A stretch of DNA of 30,377 nt from Erysipelotrichaceae bacterium (lineage in GTDB: Bacteria; Bacillota_I; Bacilli_A; Erysipelotrichales; Erysipelotrichaceae), in the NCBI GenBank assembly GCA_003543215.1, contig DPJD01000002.1, positions 1,587-31,963 on the forward strand. Direction: 5' to 3'. Below the pieces are notes generated by a model that saw only the letters and a program-made list of their open reading frames with translations, searched no databases and was not told the DNA's origin. The position numbers were made by a program, and so were the translations under genes. Below are positions 1 to 7,150 of this stretch, in pieces (position 1 is the stretch's first letter; every line of letters starts with the position of its first letter).

Positions 1-952
1 GCGCAATGGATAGACGACCGATGTATTGGATTTGTTTTGATTTCGCCAAGAATGCCATGATGAATGTCAAGGACAAGGTTGCACCAGAACCACCCAAATA
101 AATTAGATTGGAGATAAATTCAGCCGTAACGATATAAGGAAGATCTGTACCCGCTTGGTAAGCTTGCAAGTTCATTTGCGTAGCAGCTTGCCAGATTGGA
201 TTCATAACGGAACCAACGATTTGAGCACCGTGGATACCAACGAACCAGAAAGCAGAGTTCAAGAAGACGGCAACGAATGTACCGATCGCACCTGTACCGA
301 CTGCGGTCAAAGGTGTTTGTAATACTTGGAAAATAAAGTCATTGAATGTTAGATAACTTGTTTGCATGAAGATGAAACGTACAACGACCCATAACAAGGT
401 TGTGAACGCTGCAGGAACCAATGCTGTGAATTGAGCAGAGATTGCTGGAGGAACTTGTTCAGGAAGTGTGATGACCAACTTCTTGTTAATGACAAAGTTA
501 TAAACTTCAGCTGTAATGATCGCAACGACCATTGCTGTGAATAAACCACGAGCTGCGAAATAGGTAGTACCGTATCCACCATCAGGTAGTTGGTGTAACA
601 AGATAAAGTAGCCTGATAATGCCATAGCCGATGCAGGCAATGGTGTTTTGTCATGAGACTTAGCCAAAGCATAAGCGACCCCGATGACAGCGATCAAAGC
701 AACGATACCCATGGTAGAAGCATTGATAACAGGCCAGTTCCACCATTTCCAGTTTTCACCAAAAACGCTGACCATAAAGTTTTGATAAGCATCTAATGGC
801 AATTCAGCAACAACGATAACCATGGATCCGACGATCATGATTGGTAAGGACAGAACCAAACCATCACGTAATGATGTCAAATACCGGTTTTGGGATAGCG
901 TAGCTGCAATAGGCAAGAATTTTTCTTCTAAAAAGCGTGTAAATCCATCCAT
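1..952 (-). CDS. PTS lactose/cellobiose-family EIIC permease, 3' end missing
   Basis: Membrane permease of the phosphotransferase system, importing and phosphorylating a beta-glucoside or chitobiose-type sugar together with IIB and IIA. I translated it from the sequence: it begins MDGFTRFLEEKFLPIAA and stays open for about 317 residues to the window edge, so the C-terminal third of a roughly 430-450 residue family protein is missing. Alternating hydrophobic segments and the motif NSAFWFVGIHGAQIVGSVMN, typical of cellobiose/lichenan IIC, are visible. The ATG at 952-950 has an AAAGGGG ribosome site about 13 bases upstream. Upstream lie its own extended -10 promoter, a leader terminator and a cre-like box, so it can be expressed apart from the GH4/ChbG genes. 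The family is clear; the substrate is inferred from the neighbouring ChbG and GH4 genes. Confidence 0.9.
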   Translation of the reverse strand, partial: MDGFTRFLEEKFLPIAATLSQNRYLTSLRDGLVLSLPIMIVGSMVIVVAELPLDAYQNFMVSVFGENWKWWNWPVINASTMGIVALIAVIGVAYALAKSHDKTPLPASAMALSGYFILLHQLPDGGYGTTYFAARGLFTAMVVAIITAEVYNFVINKKLVITLPEQVPPAISAQFTALVPAAFTTLLWVVVRFIFMQTSYLTFNDFIFQVLQTPLTAVGTGAIGTFVAVFLNSAFWFVGIHGAQIVGSVMNPIWQAATQMNLQAYQAGTDLPYIVTAEFISNLIYLGGSGATLSLTFIMAFLAKSKQIQYIGRLSIA

Positions 953-982
953 AATTGTGTGTTTTCCCCTTTCGGATTTCAT

Positions 983-1016
983 AAAAAAAAGTTTCTTCAC
1001 TGCCCATGTGAAACTT
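983..1016 (-). terminator. Leader terminator/attenuator before PTS IIC
   Basis: On the minus strand AAGTTTC pairs with GAAACTT (1010-1016 with 989-995), with possible inner CAC/GTG pairs, and is followed by a run of eight T. It lies between the predicted IIC promoter and the IIC start codon, so it would act as a leader attenuator. I see no BglG/LicT RAT sequence. The GTTTC/GAAAC arms resemble the other candidate operators in the window, so it may also be a protein-binding site. Confidence 0.6.
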
Positions 1017-1018
1017 CT

Positions 1019-1051
1019 TAGAGGTATTTTACCTCTATATCTAGTATAGCA
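1019..1051 (-). promoter_or_regulatory. Extended -10 promoter and start-site palindrome of PTS IIC
   Basis: On the minus strand TGC followed by TATACT (1051-1043) forms an extended -10 box; no good -35 is seen. Just downstream, where transcription should start, is a perfect inverted repeat TAGAGGTA-TTT-TACCTCTA (1019-1037). It could be an operator covering +1 or a 5' stabilising hairpin. Confidence 0.55.
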
Positions 1052-1084
1052 TAAAAATTAGAATTTTCAGGTCATTCTGTGAAA

Positions 1085-1118
1085 ATTATGTGAAAATGTA
1101 TTCGCTTTCACACATAAT
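1085..1118 (-). promoter_or_regulatory. cre-like box inside an ATTATGTG/CACATAAT inverted repeat
   Basis: TGAAAGCGAATACA (minus strand, 1110-1097) matches the CcpA consensus TGWAANCGNTNWCA except at one position. It is framed by an 8-base inverted repeat, ATTATGTG (1085-1092) and CACATAAT (1111-1118). The site is about 50 bases upstream of the IIC -10 box, which suits catabolite control or activator binding. The function is inferred. Confidence 0.5.
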
Positions 1119-1132
1119 GTGTTCATTATTGC

Positions 1133-1172
1133 CCAAATATAAAGACAACTGGTCAAAATACGGCCAATTGTC
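1133..1172 (-). terminator. Terminator after the IIB-like gene
   Basis: On the minus strand GACAATTGGCC (1172-1162) pairs with GACCAGTTGTC (1154-1144), allowing one G-U and one mismatch, and is followed by TTTATATTT. It lies 29 bases past the stop of the IIB-like gene and ends the upstream operon before the IIC promoter. Confidence 0.55.
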
Positions 1173-1200
1173 CAAAATTCATCACATAATCTATTTATGC

Positions 1201-1503
1201 TTATTTTACTAAATCGAAGATCTTAGCAACTTGGCGCGTACCGAAATGACTGCCCTTCGCCACGATATAAGGTAAATTCTTTTCCTTCAAATACTTTTCA
1301 ACTTCAGCCTGCCAAACAATCATTTCAGGTGAGATGATTGCGAATTCAGGTGCGAAGTTTTCAATCACTTCTTTGTAATTACTTGGGTGCAATGCCAATT
1401 GAACATCAAATGCCAATTCACCTTTATCAAACGCAAGCTTTACCGCTGTCATAAAACTATCCGTTTGACCGGACTTGCGGCTAATCAATACAACTTTTTT
1501 CAT
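1201..1503 (-). CDS. IIB-like PTS protein lacking the phosphorylated cysteine
   Basis: A 100-residue protein with the size and fold pattern of lactose/cellobiose-type PTS IIB: MKKVVLIS strand, a P-loop-like turn SRKSGQTDS, a central strand EFAIISPEMIVWQAEVEKYL aligning with the IIB 'LLGPQVR' region, and a C-terminal helix. In true IIB proteins the turn starts with the phospho-accepting Cys (CAAGMSTS in the other IIB here at 4440-4763). This protein has Ser/Arg there and no Cys anywhere, so phosphotransfer as in normal IIB is not possible. It follows chbG-like by 12 bases in the same operon. It may be a sugar- or phosphorylation-sensing regulator or a diverged remnant; the reading frame is intact. 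The family assignment rests on pattern and context. Confidence 0.65.
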   Translation of the reverse strand: MKKVVLISRKSGQTDSFMTAVKLAFDKGELAFDVQLALHPSNYKEVIENFAPEFAIISPEMIVWQAEVEKYLKEKNLPYIVAKGSHFGTRQVAKIFDLVK

Positions 1504-1515
1504 GTGTTACTCCCT

Positions 1516-2229
1516 TTAGTACGAACTGAAATTGACGAGTTCGATCTTGTGTTCAGCAATATATTCTTTTGCTTGCGAACCGATCAGAGTTTCTAGTTCA
1601 TGTACTCTATCAAAATTATAAGTCGAGCACTGAATCAAATCAACATCAATCAGTGCCACATGACACATCAGTTCAACATATTCTTGATCGAGACGTGCAT
1701 CCAAGACTTTCTTAAACTGATCGAAATTCGTATTTGGACCATAGAAATCATGTACAAATGACACATCACTATCGACTTCACGAACATACTTCATTCCATA
1801 TTTCTGAGCTAAACGTTTCGTGGCTTCAACGGTTTGTGGAAGTCTGTGTGTGTGATGGTGACCATCGATGTGCGTTGGTTTATGACCAAAAAGTGCAATG
1901 TATCGTTCCATCTGTGCTTCATATTCCGCGTATACTTCTTCCACATCCACATCTTGTTTACGGAATAAAACTGAATTCTTTAAGAAATTTCCATTTTCAT
2001 CCACGATTGTCTTATGCGTATTCAAAAGTGGCTTGCCAGCTGTCAATACCAAATGAATGCCAACACCCAAGTCTGGATTGGCTTTCGCAAGTTCTGCAGC
2101 CATTTCAATCGCAGGCATATTCATCATTGCGGTCGTTGAACGTAAGATCCCTCTTTTCAAGGCATCGATAATTCCAAGGTTTACCCCCGGTGTCAAACCA
2201 AAATCATCAGAATTCACAATTAATTTCAT
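1516..2229 (-). CDS. chbG: ChbG/YdjC-family carbohydrate deacetylase
   Basis: A YdjC-family metal-dependent deacetylase of 237 residues, near the usual length. ChbG removes an acetyl group from chitobiose or chitobiose-6-phosphate so that the phospho-glycosidase can act. The N-terminal metal motif NSDDFG (residues 6-11), His59 in GIHL, and the signature HIDGHHHTH (120-128) are all present. The start overlaps the stop of the upstream HAD gene by four bases (ATGA), implying translational coupling. Neighbouring GH4 and PTS genes support a role in acetylated or chitobiose-like disaccharide use. The cytoplasmic location follows from the lack of a signal peptide. Family membership is firm; the exact substrate is inferred. 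Confidence 0.85.
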   Translation of the reverse strand: MKLIVNSDDFGLTPGVNLGIIDALKRGILRSTTAMMNMPAIEMAAELAKANPDLGVGIHLVLTAGKPLLNTHKTIVDENGNFLKNSVLFRKQDVDVEEVYAEYEAQMERYIALFGHKPTHIDGHHHTHRLPQTVEATKRLAQKYGMKYVREVDSDVSFVHDFYGPNTNFDQFKKVLDARLDQEYVELMCHVALIDVDLIQCSTYNFDRVHELETLIGSQAKEYIAEHKIELVNFSSY

Positions 2230-3023
2230 ATTTTCTCCTTGATCAGCTCCAAATATAGGAGCGCTTTATATACACCATCATTATTCACGGTATCCGTCAC
2301 ATGATCGGCGACCGCCTTGACCTCAGGCTGTGCATTGCCCATGGCAATGCCATAGTTCACACCTTCGATCATTTCCACATCATTCATCCCATCCCCAAAC
2401 GCGATCACATCAGCCATCGTCAAACCCACATGTTTGGCAACGGCTTCAATGCCTCTTAACTTAGATGTCTCGCGTGGGAAGATGTCCACCATATATTCAT
2501 AATAACGGTGAAAGCTTAGATGCGGAAATGCTTTTTCAAACATTTCATCGTATTCCGGTAAAAAAGCTGCTTGTAAGAGATGATACGTGTACTCATCACT
2601 GAAACTCGACCCATAATCTTTAAGCCGTGTCACCGAGTGCGCAAGCGCCATGACAGGGTCTTTGGGATCCAACAAGGTTTTGATGCCCTTGAAGCTGTTA
2701 ACGGCATACAAGCCACCTTGCATCCCTTCTAACATGGTATGAAGTTGCTTAACATCCGCATCTGTTACTCTGCCTTCAAAAACGATGTCGTTGAAGACTG
2801 TGGCACATTGTCCATTCACACAAACGAAGGCATCTGCTTTGATATCCGGTCTTTGATCGCGAAAAAAGAAGTGACCGCGACCACTTGCCATACCAATCAA
2901 AATGTCTTTGCGTTCATGTAAGAGATCGATCGCACGATACGCAGAAGCTGGAATGATCCCTGTCTTAAAATCGGATAAGGTGTCATCCATATCAAACAAA
3001 ACAATTTTTTTATACGTTTTCAT
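2226..3023 (-). CDS. Cof-type HAD-superfamily phosphatase
   Basis: A 265-residue HAD hydrolase of the Cof (IIB cap) class. The nucleophile motif FDMDDTLSD (residues 10-18) and the late metal motif FGDGMNDVEMIEGVNYGIAMGN are clear. Such enzymes dephosphorylate sugar phosphates, flavin or pyridoxal phosphates. Placed between a GH4 phospho-glycosidase and ChbG, it may clear phosphosugars formed by the pathway, but that is inference. The start is preceded by GGAG four to five bases upstream and the stop overlaps the chbG start. A 10-bp hairpin lies between this gene and the upstream GH4. Confidence 0.85.
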   Translation of the reverse strand: MKTYKKIVLFDMDDTLSDFKTGIIPASAYRAIDLLHERKDILIGMASGRGHFFFRDQRPDIKADAFVCVNGQCATVFNDIVFEGRVTDADVKQLHTMLEGMQGGLYAVNSFKGIKTLLDPKDPVMALAHSVTRLKDYGSSFSDEYTYHLLQAAFLPEYDEMFEKAFPHLSFHRYYEYMVDIFPRETSKLRGIEAVAKHVGLTMADVIAFGDGMNDVEMIEGVNYGIAMGNAQPEVKAVADHVTDTVNNDGVYKALLYLELIKEKI

Positions 3024-3045
3024 GTCACTCCGATACCAAGGTGAT

Positions 3046-3069
3046 GGACGGATGAGTCATCATCCGTCC
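3046..3069 (-). other. Intercistronic hairpin between GH4 and HAD genes
   Basis: Perfect inverted repeat GGACGGATGA (3046-3055) and TCATCCGTCC (3060-3069) with a four-base loop. No T-run follows on the minus strand, so it is more likely an mRNA stabilising or processing element than a strong terminator. Confidence 0.6.
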
Positions 3070-3080
3070 AAGCATTTGTC

Positions 3081-4394
3081 TTATTTAAAGAATTGAGGTA
3101 AGTATGCTTTATGTGCTTCCAACATTTCATCCAAAATGAGTTTCGCCTTGTTTTCATCACGAACCAAAGGATTGATCGTCATGGCTACTAGAGCGGTGTT
3201 GTAATCACCCGAGACAGCCGCATCGGTTGCGACTTGTTCAAAGGATTTCATTTGTTGGACCAAACCTTCGACTTGGATCGGCAAGCGACCCATTGCGAGT
3301 GGACGTGGACCTTCTTTCGTGATGACACAGCTGACTTCAACCGCACAATCCATTGGTAACGAAGCAATCGCACCCATATTCATGGTGTTGACCGGTTGGA
3401 TATCTTTGGTATCGTTGTACATCGAAGCAATCAAGTCACACGCCGCATCGGAATAGTAAGCACCCCCACGTTGTTCGAGTTGTTTTGGTTTGTCTTTCAA
3501 ATTGACATCTTTATACAATTCAAAGAGTTCTGCTTCAACCCGCTTAACGACTTGGCCACGTGCTTCACCCTTCTTAACATCTTCTTGTTGGTGTTCAACC
3601 ATGCCATTGAATTGGTAATAGTAACGGTGATAACCACAAGGCATGACACCTAAACCTTCGAGGAATTCATTGCCCCAAGGCGTAGCCGTGATGTTTTTCA
3701 TGGTCGCACGCGAACCTTTATATTTTTCTAATACTTCTTTAGAGACATCTTTGCCATCTAAATAAGTACGTAAGCCATAGACCATGTGATTCAAGCCCGC
3801 AAAGTCAATGCGAACACGATTCATTTCAACTTCTAAGAGATCCGCAGTCGCACGTACCATACCGATTGGCACGTTACATAAGCCTACGAACTTCTTCCAA
3901 TTGGTGTGACGGAAAACCGCTTCCGTAACCATACCCGCTGGATTGGTGAAGTTGATCAACCAAGCATCCGGACACAATTCTTCCATATCTTTGATGATAT
4001 CCAAAATGACTGGGATCGTACGGAAACCTTTGAACAAGCCCCCTGGACCATTGGTTTCTTGACCCAAGACACCGTGTTTTGCAGGAATGGTTTCATCCAA
4101 GATACGCGCATCCAATAAACCAACACGCAACTGCGTCGTAACGAAATCCGCATCCTTAAGCGCTTCACGGCGATTCAAGGTCAAATGCACCTCGATTGGT
4201 AAATCCGCCTTTTCAACCATACGTTTCGCTAGATTTCCAACGATTTCTAATTTTTCACGTCCCTGCTCAACATCAACCAACCATAATTCTGTGACTGGTA
4301 AATGGTCATAGCGCTTGATGAAGCCTTCAACCAATTCCGGGGTATACGATGATCCCCCCCCAATCGTAACAATCTTCAAACCTTTTTTAGACAT
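3081..4394 (-). CDS. GH4 6-phospho-beta-glucosidase
   Basis: A glycoside hydrolase family 4 enzyme of 437 residues. GH4 enzymes need NAD and a divalent metal and cut phosphorylated disaccharides imported by the PTS. Visible features: NAD-binding IGGGSSYTPELVEGF (11-25), the NGPGG loop (115-119), NFTNPAGM (148-155), metal-site Cys173 in GLCNVPIG and His203 in GLNHM, then GYHRYYY and YYSDAACD further on. The start has AAGGAA about eight bases upstream. It is separated from the upstream IIB gene by an intrinsic terminator, so it may be expressed at a lower or regulated level. Its sequence is clearly distinct from the two tandem GH4 copies at 17202-20102. Cellobiose-, chitobiose- or other beta-disaccharide-6-phosphate are all possible substrates. 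Confidence 0.92.
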   Translation of the reverse strand: MSKKGLKIVTIGGGSSYTPELVEGFIKRYDHLPVTELWLVDVEQGREKLEIVGNLAKRMVEKADLPIEVHLTLNRREALKDADFVTTQLRVGLLDARILDETIPAKHGVLGQETNGPGGLFKGFRTIPVILDIIKDMEELCPDAWLINFTNPAGMVTEAVFRHTNWKKFVGLCNVPIGMVRATADLLEVEMNRVRIDFAGLNHMVYGLRTYLDGKDVSKEVLEKYKGSRATMKNITATPWGNEFLEGLGVMPCGYHRYYYQFNGMVEHQQEDVKKGEARGQVVKRVEAELFELYKDVNLKDKPKQLEQRGGAYYSDAACDLIASMYNDTKDIQPVNTMNMGAIASLPMDCAVEVSCVITKEGPRPLAMGRLPIQVEGLVQQMKSFEQVATDAAVSGDYNTALVAMTINPLVRDENKAKLILDEMLEAHKAYLPQFFK

Positions 4395-4414
4395 AGTATT
4401 TCCTTTCTTAACGC

Positions 4415-4441
4415 AAAAAAAACACGGAAATTTCCCGTGTT
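4415..4441 (-). terminator. Intrinsic terminator between IIB and GH4
   Basis: On the minus strand AACACGG (4441-4435) pairs with CCGTGTT (4427-4421), extended through GGAAATTTCC, then a run of eight T. It overlaps the IIB stop codon and sits 20-45 bases before the GH4 start, implying partial termination within the operon. Confidence 0.8.
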
Positions 4442-4763
4442 ATTTGGACTCCTTAGAGGCCATCATGTTTAGAGCTTGATCCAAAACTTTTGGTCCATTA
4501 CATGAACCATAGTCCATCATACTGATAACATCGACGGGAACGTTATGTTTGCCACCGAGTTCTTTTGCATGATTCAAACGGAAACGCACTTGTGGGCCCA
4601 ACAAACAGACATCCACGTTTGGTAATTCACGTTCGTATTCTTGAACAGAGACTGCCCAAATCTTCAAATCATTTAATCCACGTGCTTCAGCTTCTTTTTG
4701 CATTTTACTGACAAGTAAGCTGGTCGACATTCCTGCCGCACAGAACAACATAATCTTACGCAT
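4440..4763 (-). CDS. PTS cellobiose/chitobiose-type EIIB
   Basis: Cytoplasmic phosphocarrier of 107 residues that passes phosphate from IIA to the incoming sugar at IIC. The active-site P-loop FCAAGMSTS places the phospho-cysteine at residue 8, followed by the LLGPQVRFRL segment typical of the lactose/cellobiose family. It is the first gene after a strong promoter (TTGACC-17-TATAGT) with a cre-like box just upstream, and has AGGAGG eight bases before the ATG. A terminator follows directly. Its IIC partner is probably the gene at 1-952; IIA is not in this window. Confidence 0.92.
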   Translation of the reverse strand: MRKIMLFCAAGMSTSLLVSKMQKEAEARGLNDLKIWAVSVQEYERELPNVDVCLLGPQVRFRLNHAKELGGKHNVPVDVISMMDYGSCNGPKVLDQALNMMASKESK

Positions 4764-4770
4764 TTTTAAA

Positions 4771-4830
4771 TCCTCCTAATGTGTGTGATCTTGCTAGATA
4801 AACTATACCAAAACAGACCTACACGGTCAA
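4771..4830 (-). promoter_or_regulatory. Promoter and ribosome site of the PTS IIB/GH4 operon
   Basis: Minus-strand TTGACC (4830-4825), exactly 17 bases, TATAGT (4807-4802), giving transcription from about 4795. An AGGAGGA ribosome site (4777-4771) precedes the IIB ATG at 4763. Confidence 0.8.
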
Positions 4831-4834
4831 TGAT

Positions 4835-4848
4835 ATTAACCGCTTACA
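4835..4848 (-). promoter_or_regulatory. cre-like catabolite box
   Basis: TGTAAGCGGTTAAT on the minus strand directly upstream of the -35 box. It matches the CcpA cre core TGWAANCG but not the last two consensus bases. Confidence 0.5.
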
Positions 4849-4883
4849 AGCAAATTATTCATAACAAAGACACATTCCAATCT

Positions 4884-4905
4884 GTTTCATCGTTCGAGAT
4901 GAAAC
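4884..4905 (-). other. GTTTCATC/GATGAAAC inverted repeat after the MoaD-like gene
   Basis: Perfect 8-base arms, 4884-4891 and 4898-4905, with a six-base centre, two bases after the MoaD-like stop. No T-run follows, so it is a weak terminator at best. The arms match the GTTTCA/TGAAAC half-sites near the tandem GH4 genes, so it may instead be an operator upstream of the PTS promoter. Confidence 0.5.
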
Positions 4906-4907
4906 CC

Positions 4908-5129
4908 CTATCCACCCGCAATGGGTGGAAAGAGTGCGACGATATCTTCATCCTTAAGACGCATTTCAGCCTTTGAATGAATGCCATTGACTAAAAGTAT
5001 GGCAACTTCTTCATTCTTGATTCCGATGTGATCCAAGATTTGTTGAACGTCTGAAAAATCATTCGCATTTAAAAATACTTTCTTATCACGATTATCTCTA
5101 AAATTCGCAAATAAACGCACTTCAATCAT
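4908..5129 (-). CDS. MoaD/ThiS-family sulfur carrier protein
   Basis: A 73-residue ubiquitin-fold sulfur carrier. It shows the beta-grasp pattern of MoaD (MIEVRLFANFRD start, ILLVNG hairpin, DEDIVALFPPIAGG end) and terminates exactly in Gly-Gly, the tail adenylated and thiocarboxylated by a MoeB-type enzyme. MoaD gives sulfur to MoaE to make the molybdopterin dithiolene. It lies 50 bases after the aldehyde oxidoreductase gene in the same direction, with a GGAGG site five bases before the ATG. MoaD-like genes beside W-dependent AOR genes are common. Neither MoaE nor MoeB is in the window, so partners must be elsewhere. Confidence 0.85.
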   Translation of the reverse strand: MIEVRLFANFRDNRDKKVFLNANDFSDVQQILDHIGIKNEEVAILLVNGIHSKAEMRLKDEDIVALFPPIAGG

Positions 5130-5145
5130 AAAACCTCCAAAGATA

Positions 5146-5167
5146 AAGGGAGAATTGCTTCTCCCTT
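5146..5167 (-). terminator. Hairpin between AOR and MoaD-like genes
   Basis: AAGGGAGAA (5146-5154), loop TTGC, TTCTCCCTT (5159-5167), a perfect 9-bp stem. On the minus strand it is followed by TATCTTT, a poor T-tract, so it probably attenuates or protects AOR mRNA while letting some transcription into the MoaD-like gene. Confidence 0.6.
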
Positions 5168-5179
5168 AAGTCTATCACA

Positions 5180-6976
5180 TTACAAACCTAAGCGTTCGAT
5201 TGTTTCATCCGTTGGGAATCCAGCAACCCATCCACGTGCTTCATAGTATTGAGGCAAGGTGATGTTCAGTTTACTGATTTGGCCTTTGGATGGACCATTT
5301 GGAATTGGTTCTTCCAATAAACGTTTTGGTAAGGTATCATCTTCAGACTTCATGCCCGCTGCCTTATTAAAGAGACGCTCGATATTATAGATACGTTCGC
5401 CCACTTCAAGCAATTGTTCAACCGTATATTCCGTACCGGTCGCCGCATTGAGCATCGCTGCATATTCAGGTGCACCTAATGCGAAGGATGTGAACAAACA
5501 AACACCGGATGAGTCAATAACCGCTGTCAAGTCTTGGAAAATCTTCGTCCAAACTGCTTTATCTTCCGTTGCGAAACGATCCAAAGGTTGAGGCAGACCC
5601 AAGACTTCAGGAGAAATCATGTAACCACGTACGTGACAACCGCCACGGTTCGAAGTCGCATACGTCAAGCCGATACCTTGGATGCCACGTGCATCGTATG
5701 CAGGCATTTCTTGTTTCTTAACACTCATGGAGAGTTCAGGAACCCCATAGTGATCACATAAGCGATAAGAACCTTGAGCCATCAAACGACCCAATTCATT
5801 GTCTCCATAACCCATATGTTTGGTCCAAGCAACGATGGCTTCGCTGCTGCCCCAAACCAAAGGAACACCATCACAATCTTCATCTTTGATATAACCCTTT
5901 TGATAGAGTTCCATCGCAGCTGCGATCGTCGTCGGTGTACTGATGGCATCGATGCCCAATTCATTACACCAGAAATTCGCATGATTGATTGCTTCTAAAT
6001 CATTGACACCACAGTTTGCCCCATAAGCCCAGATTGGTTCATATTCTGGACCGCCGACAACCTTGCCGTCCAAGTTGATGACACGGCCACAACCGATTGG
6101 ACAGCGATGACAGAAACCTTGACGAACCAAATGTTTTTCACGTAAGGTTTCACCACTGATTTGTTCGGAATCCGCGAACTCAGCTTCTTGCCAGTTCTTG
6201 GTTGGGAATGATCCCAAATTATTGATGATGTTAACGAGAACAGCGGTACCATAGGTTGGTAGCCCTTGGCCAGTGACGCCATTTTCACGAATAAGTTTCA
6301 AACTATGTGTAACCGCTTCGCGTAATGCTTCTGGATGTGCAGGTTCAACAACCGTACGTGTGGATGAACAGACAACCGCTTTCAAGAGTTTACTACCCAT
6401 GACAGCCCCAACACCACCACGACCAGCAGCGCGATCCGCTTCATTCATGATACATCCCATCAATGCCAAGTTTTCACCACCTGGACCGATGTTCAAAACG
6501 GAAGCATTCTTACCGTATTTTTCTTTTAAAACTTCTTCCACATGGAGTGATTCTTTACCCCACAAGAAATCCGCATCCAATATTTCAACTTTATCATCCT
6601 GAATGCTGATATACACTGGTTTGTCTGCTTTACCTTCAACGATCAAAGCATCATAACCCGCATATTTCAAACGAGCACCCCAAACACCACCGGAGTTCGA
6701 GGATGCGATCATATTATTGAGTGGCGATTTGGTAACAACCATGTAGCGACCACCCGTCGGAACATTGACACCGGTCAAAGGACCATTGATAAAGATAAGC
6801 TTGTTTTCTGGTGATAGAGCATCGACTTTGGCGACACCTTCATCATAAAGAATCTTGGTTCCAAGTCCACGGCCACCGATAAATTTCTTGGCTAGACTTT
6901 CATCCAATTCCTCCAACTTAATACTACGATCACTCAAATTCACGCGTAACATCTTCAAATTATAACTTGTTGACAT
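5180..6976 (-). CDS. aor: Tungsten-dependent aldehyde:ferredoxin oxidoreductase
   Basis: Cytoplasmic enzyme oxidising aldehydes to acids (or the reverse) with ferredoxin, using a tungsten bis-pterin and one [4Fe-4S] cluster. The 598-residue length is normal. Seen in order: the N-terminal AOR domain with FIGGRGLGTKIL and TGVNVPTGGRY; pterin loop RAAGRGGVGAVMGSK; cluster motif CHRCPIGC (CX2CX3C); and the fourth ligand in SSGVCLF. I chose the ATG at 6976, preceded by AGGAGG; an upstream in-frame TTG at 6994 would put that ribosome site inside the coding region. It has its own promoter and a Moco/Tuco-type riboswitch leader. It is followed by a MoaD-like gene and preceded by the radical-SAM maturase. 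The aldehyde substrate cannot be told. Confidence 0.93.
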   Translation of the reverse strand: MSTSYNLKMLRVNLSDRSIKLEELDESLAKKFIGGRGLGTKILYDEGVAKVDALSPENKLIFINGPLTGVNVPTGGRYMVVTKSPLNNMIASSNSGGVWGARLKYAGYDALIVEGKADKPVYISIQDDKVEILDADFLWGKESLHVEEVLKEKYGKNASVLNIGPGGENLALMGCIMNEADRAAGRGGVGAVMGSKLLKAVVCSSTRTVVEPAHPEALREAVTHSLKLIRENGVTGQGLPTYGTAVLVNIINNLGSFPTKNWQEAEFADSEQISGETLREKHLVRQGFCHRCPIGCGRVINLDGKVVGGPEYEPIWAYGANCGVNDLEAINHANFWCNELGIDAISTPTTIAAAMELYQKGYIKDEDCDGVPLVWGSSEAIVAWTKHMGYGDNELGRLMAQGSYRLCDHYGVPELSMSVKKQEMPAYDARGIQGIGLTYATSNRGGCHVRGYMISPEVLGLPQPLDRFATEDKAVWTKIFQDLTAVIDSSGVCLFTSFALGAPEYAAMLNAATGTEYTVEQLLEVGERIYNIERLFNKAAGMKSEDDTLPKRLLEEPIPNGPSKGQISKLNITLPQYYEARGWVAGFPTDETIERLGL

Positions 6977-6992
6977 GTTTCCTCCTTCTGTC

Positions 6993-7019
6993 AAAAAAAA
7001 TAAGGGTGTGGGCCCTTAT
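6993..7019 (-). terminator. Expression-platform terminator of the AOR riboswitch
   Basis: On the minus strand ATAAGGG (7019-7013) pairs with CCCTTAT (7006-7000), loop CCCACA, then eight T, ending 17 bases before the AOR start codon and just upstream of its ribosome site. GGGCC in the 5' arm could instead pair with GGCCC at the aptamer's 3' edge, giving an antiterminator. Confidence 0.75.
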
Positions 7020-7026
7020 CTGTTTT

Positions 7027-7141
7027 AAATATTTGCTGGGCCGCACGAAATCATGCAGTCCCTTTCCAAGGAGTGGGAGGCCAACTCGTTTCCAATTTGA
7101 CCCATTGGTCATACACCCTATACGCTTGTATGACTCGGAAC
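7027..7141 (-). promoter_or_regulatory. Moco/Tuco (molybdenum or tungsten cofactor) riboswitch aptamer
   Basis: The roughly 115-base AOR leader carries hallmarks I recall of the Moco RNA motif: TCCGAG near the 5' end, a TCATAC/GTATGA stem, a CCAAT/ATTGG stem, then GGCCTCCC, GGAAAGGGACTGCATG and a GCATG-ATTT-CGTGC hairpin closed by GGCC. It lies between a promoter and an intrinsic terminator directly before a tungstopterin enzyme. A W-cofactor (Tuco-like) specificity is suggested by AOR and the Tup-type transporter. I matched it by eye, without a covariance model. Confidence 0.72.
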
Positions 7142-7150
7142 GCTACTTAA

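Noticed and set aside
349..672. 107-codon minus-strand frame
   Set aside because: It lies inside the PTS IIC gene in another frame, and its composition is unlike a real protein.
6977..6994. Longer AOR start at a TTG
   Set aside because: It would put the AGGAGG ribosome site inside the coding sequence.
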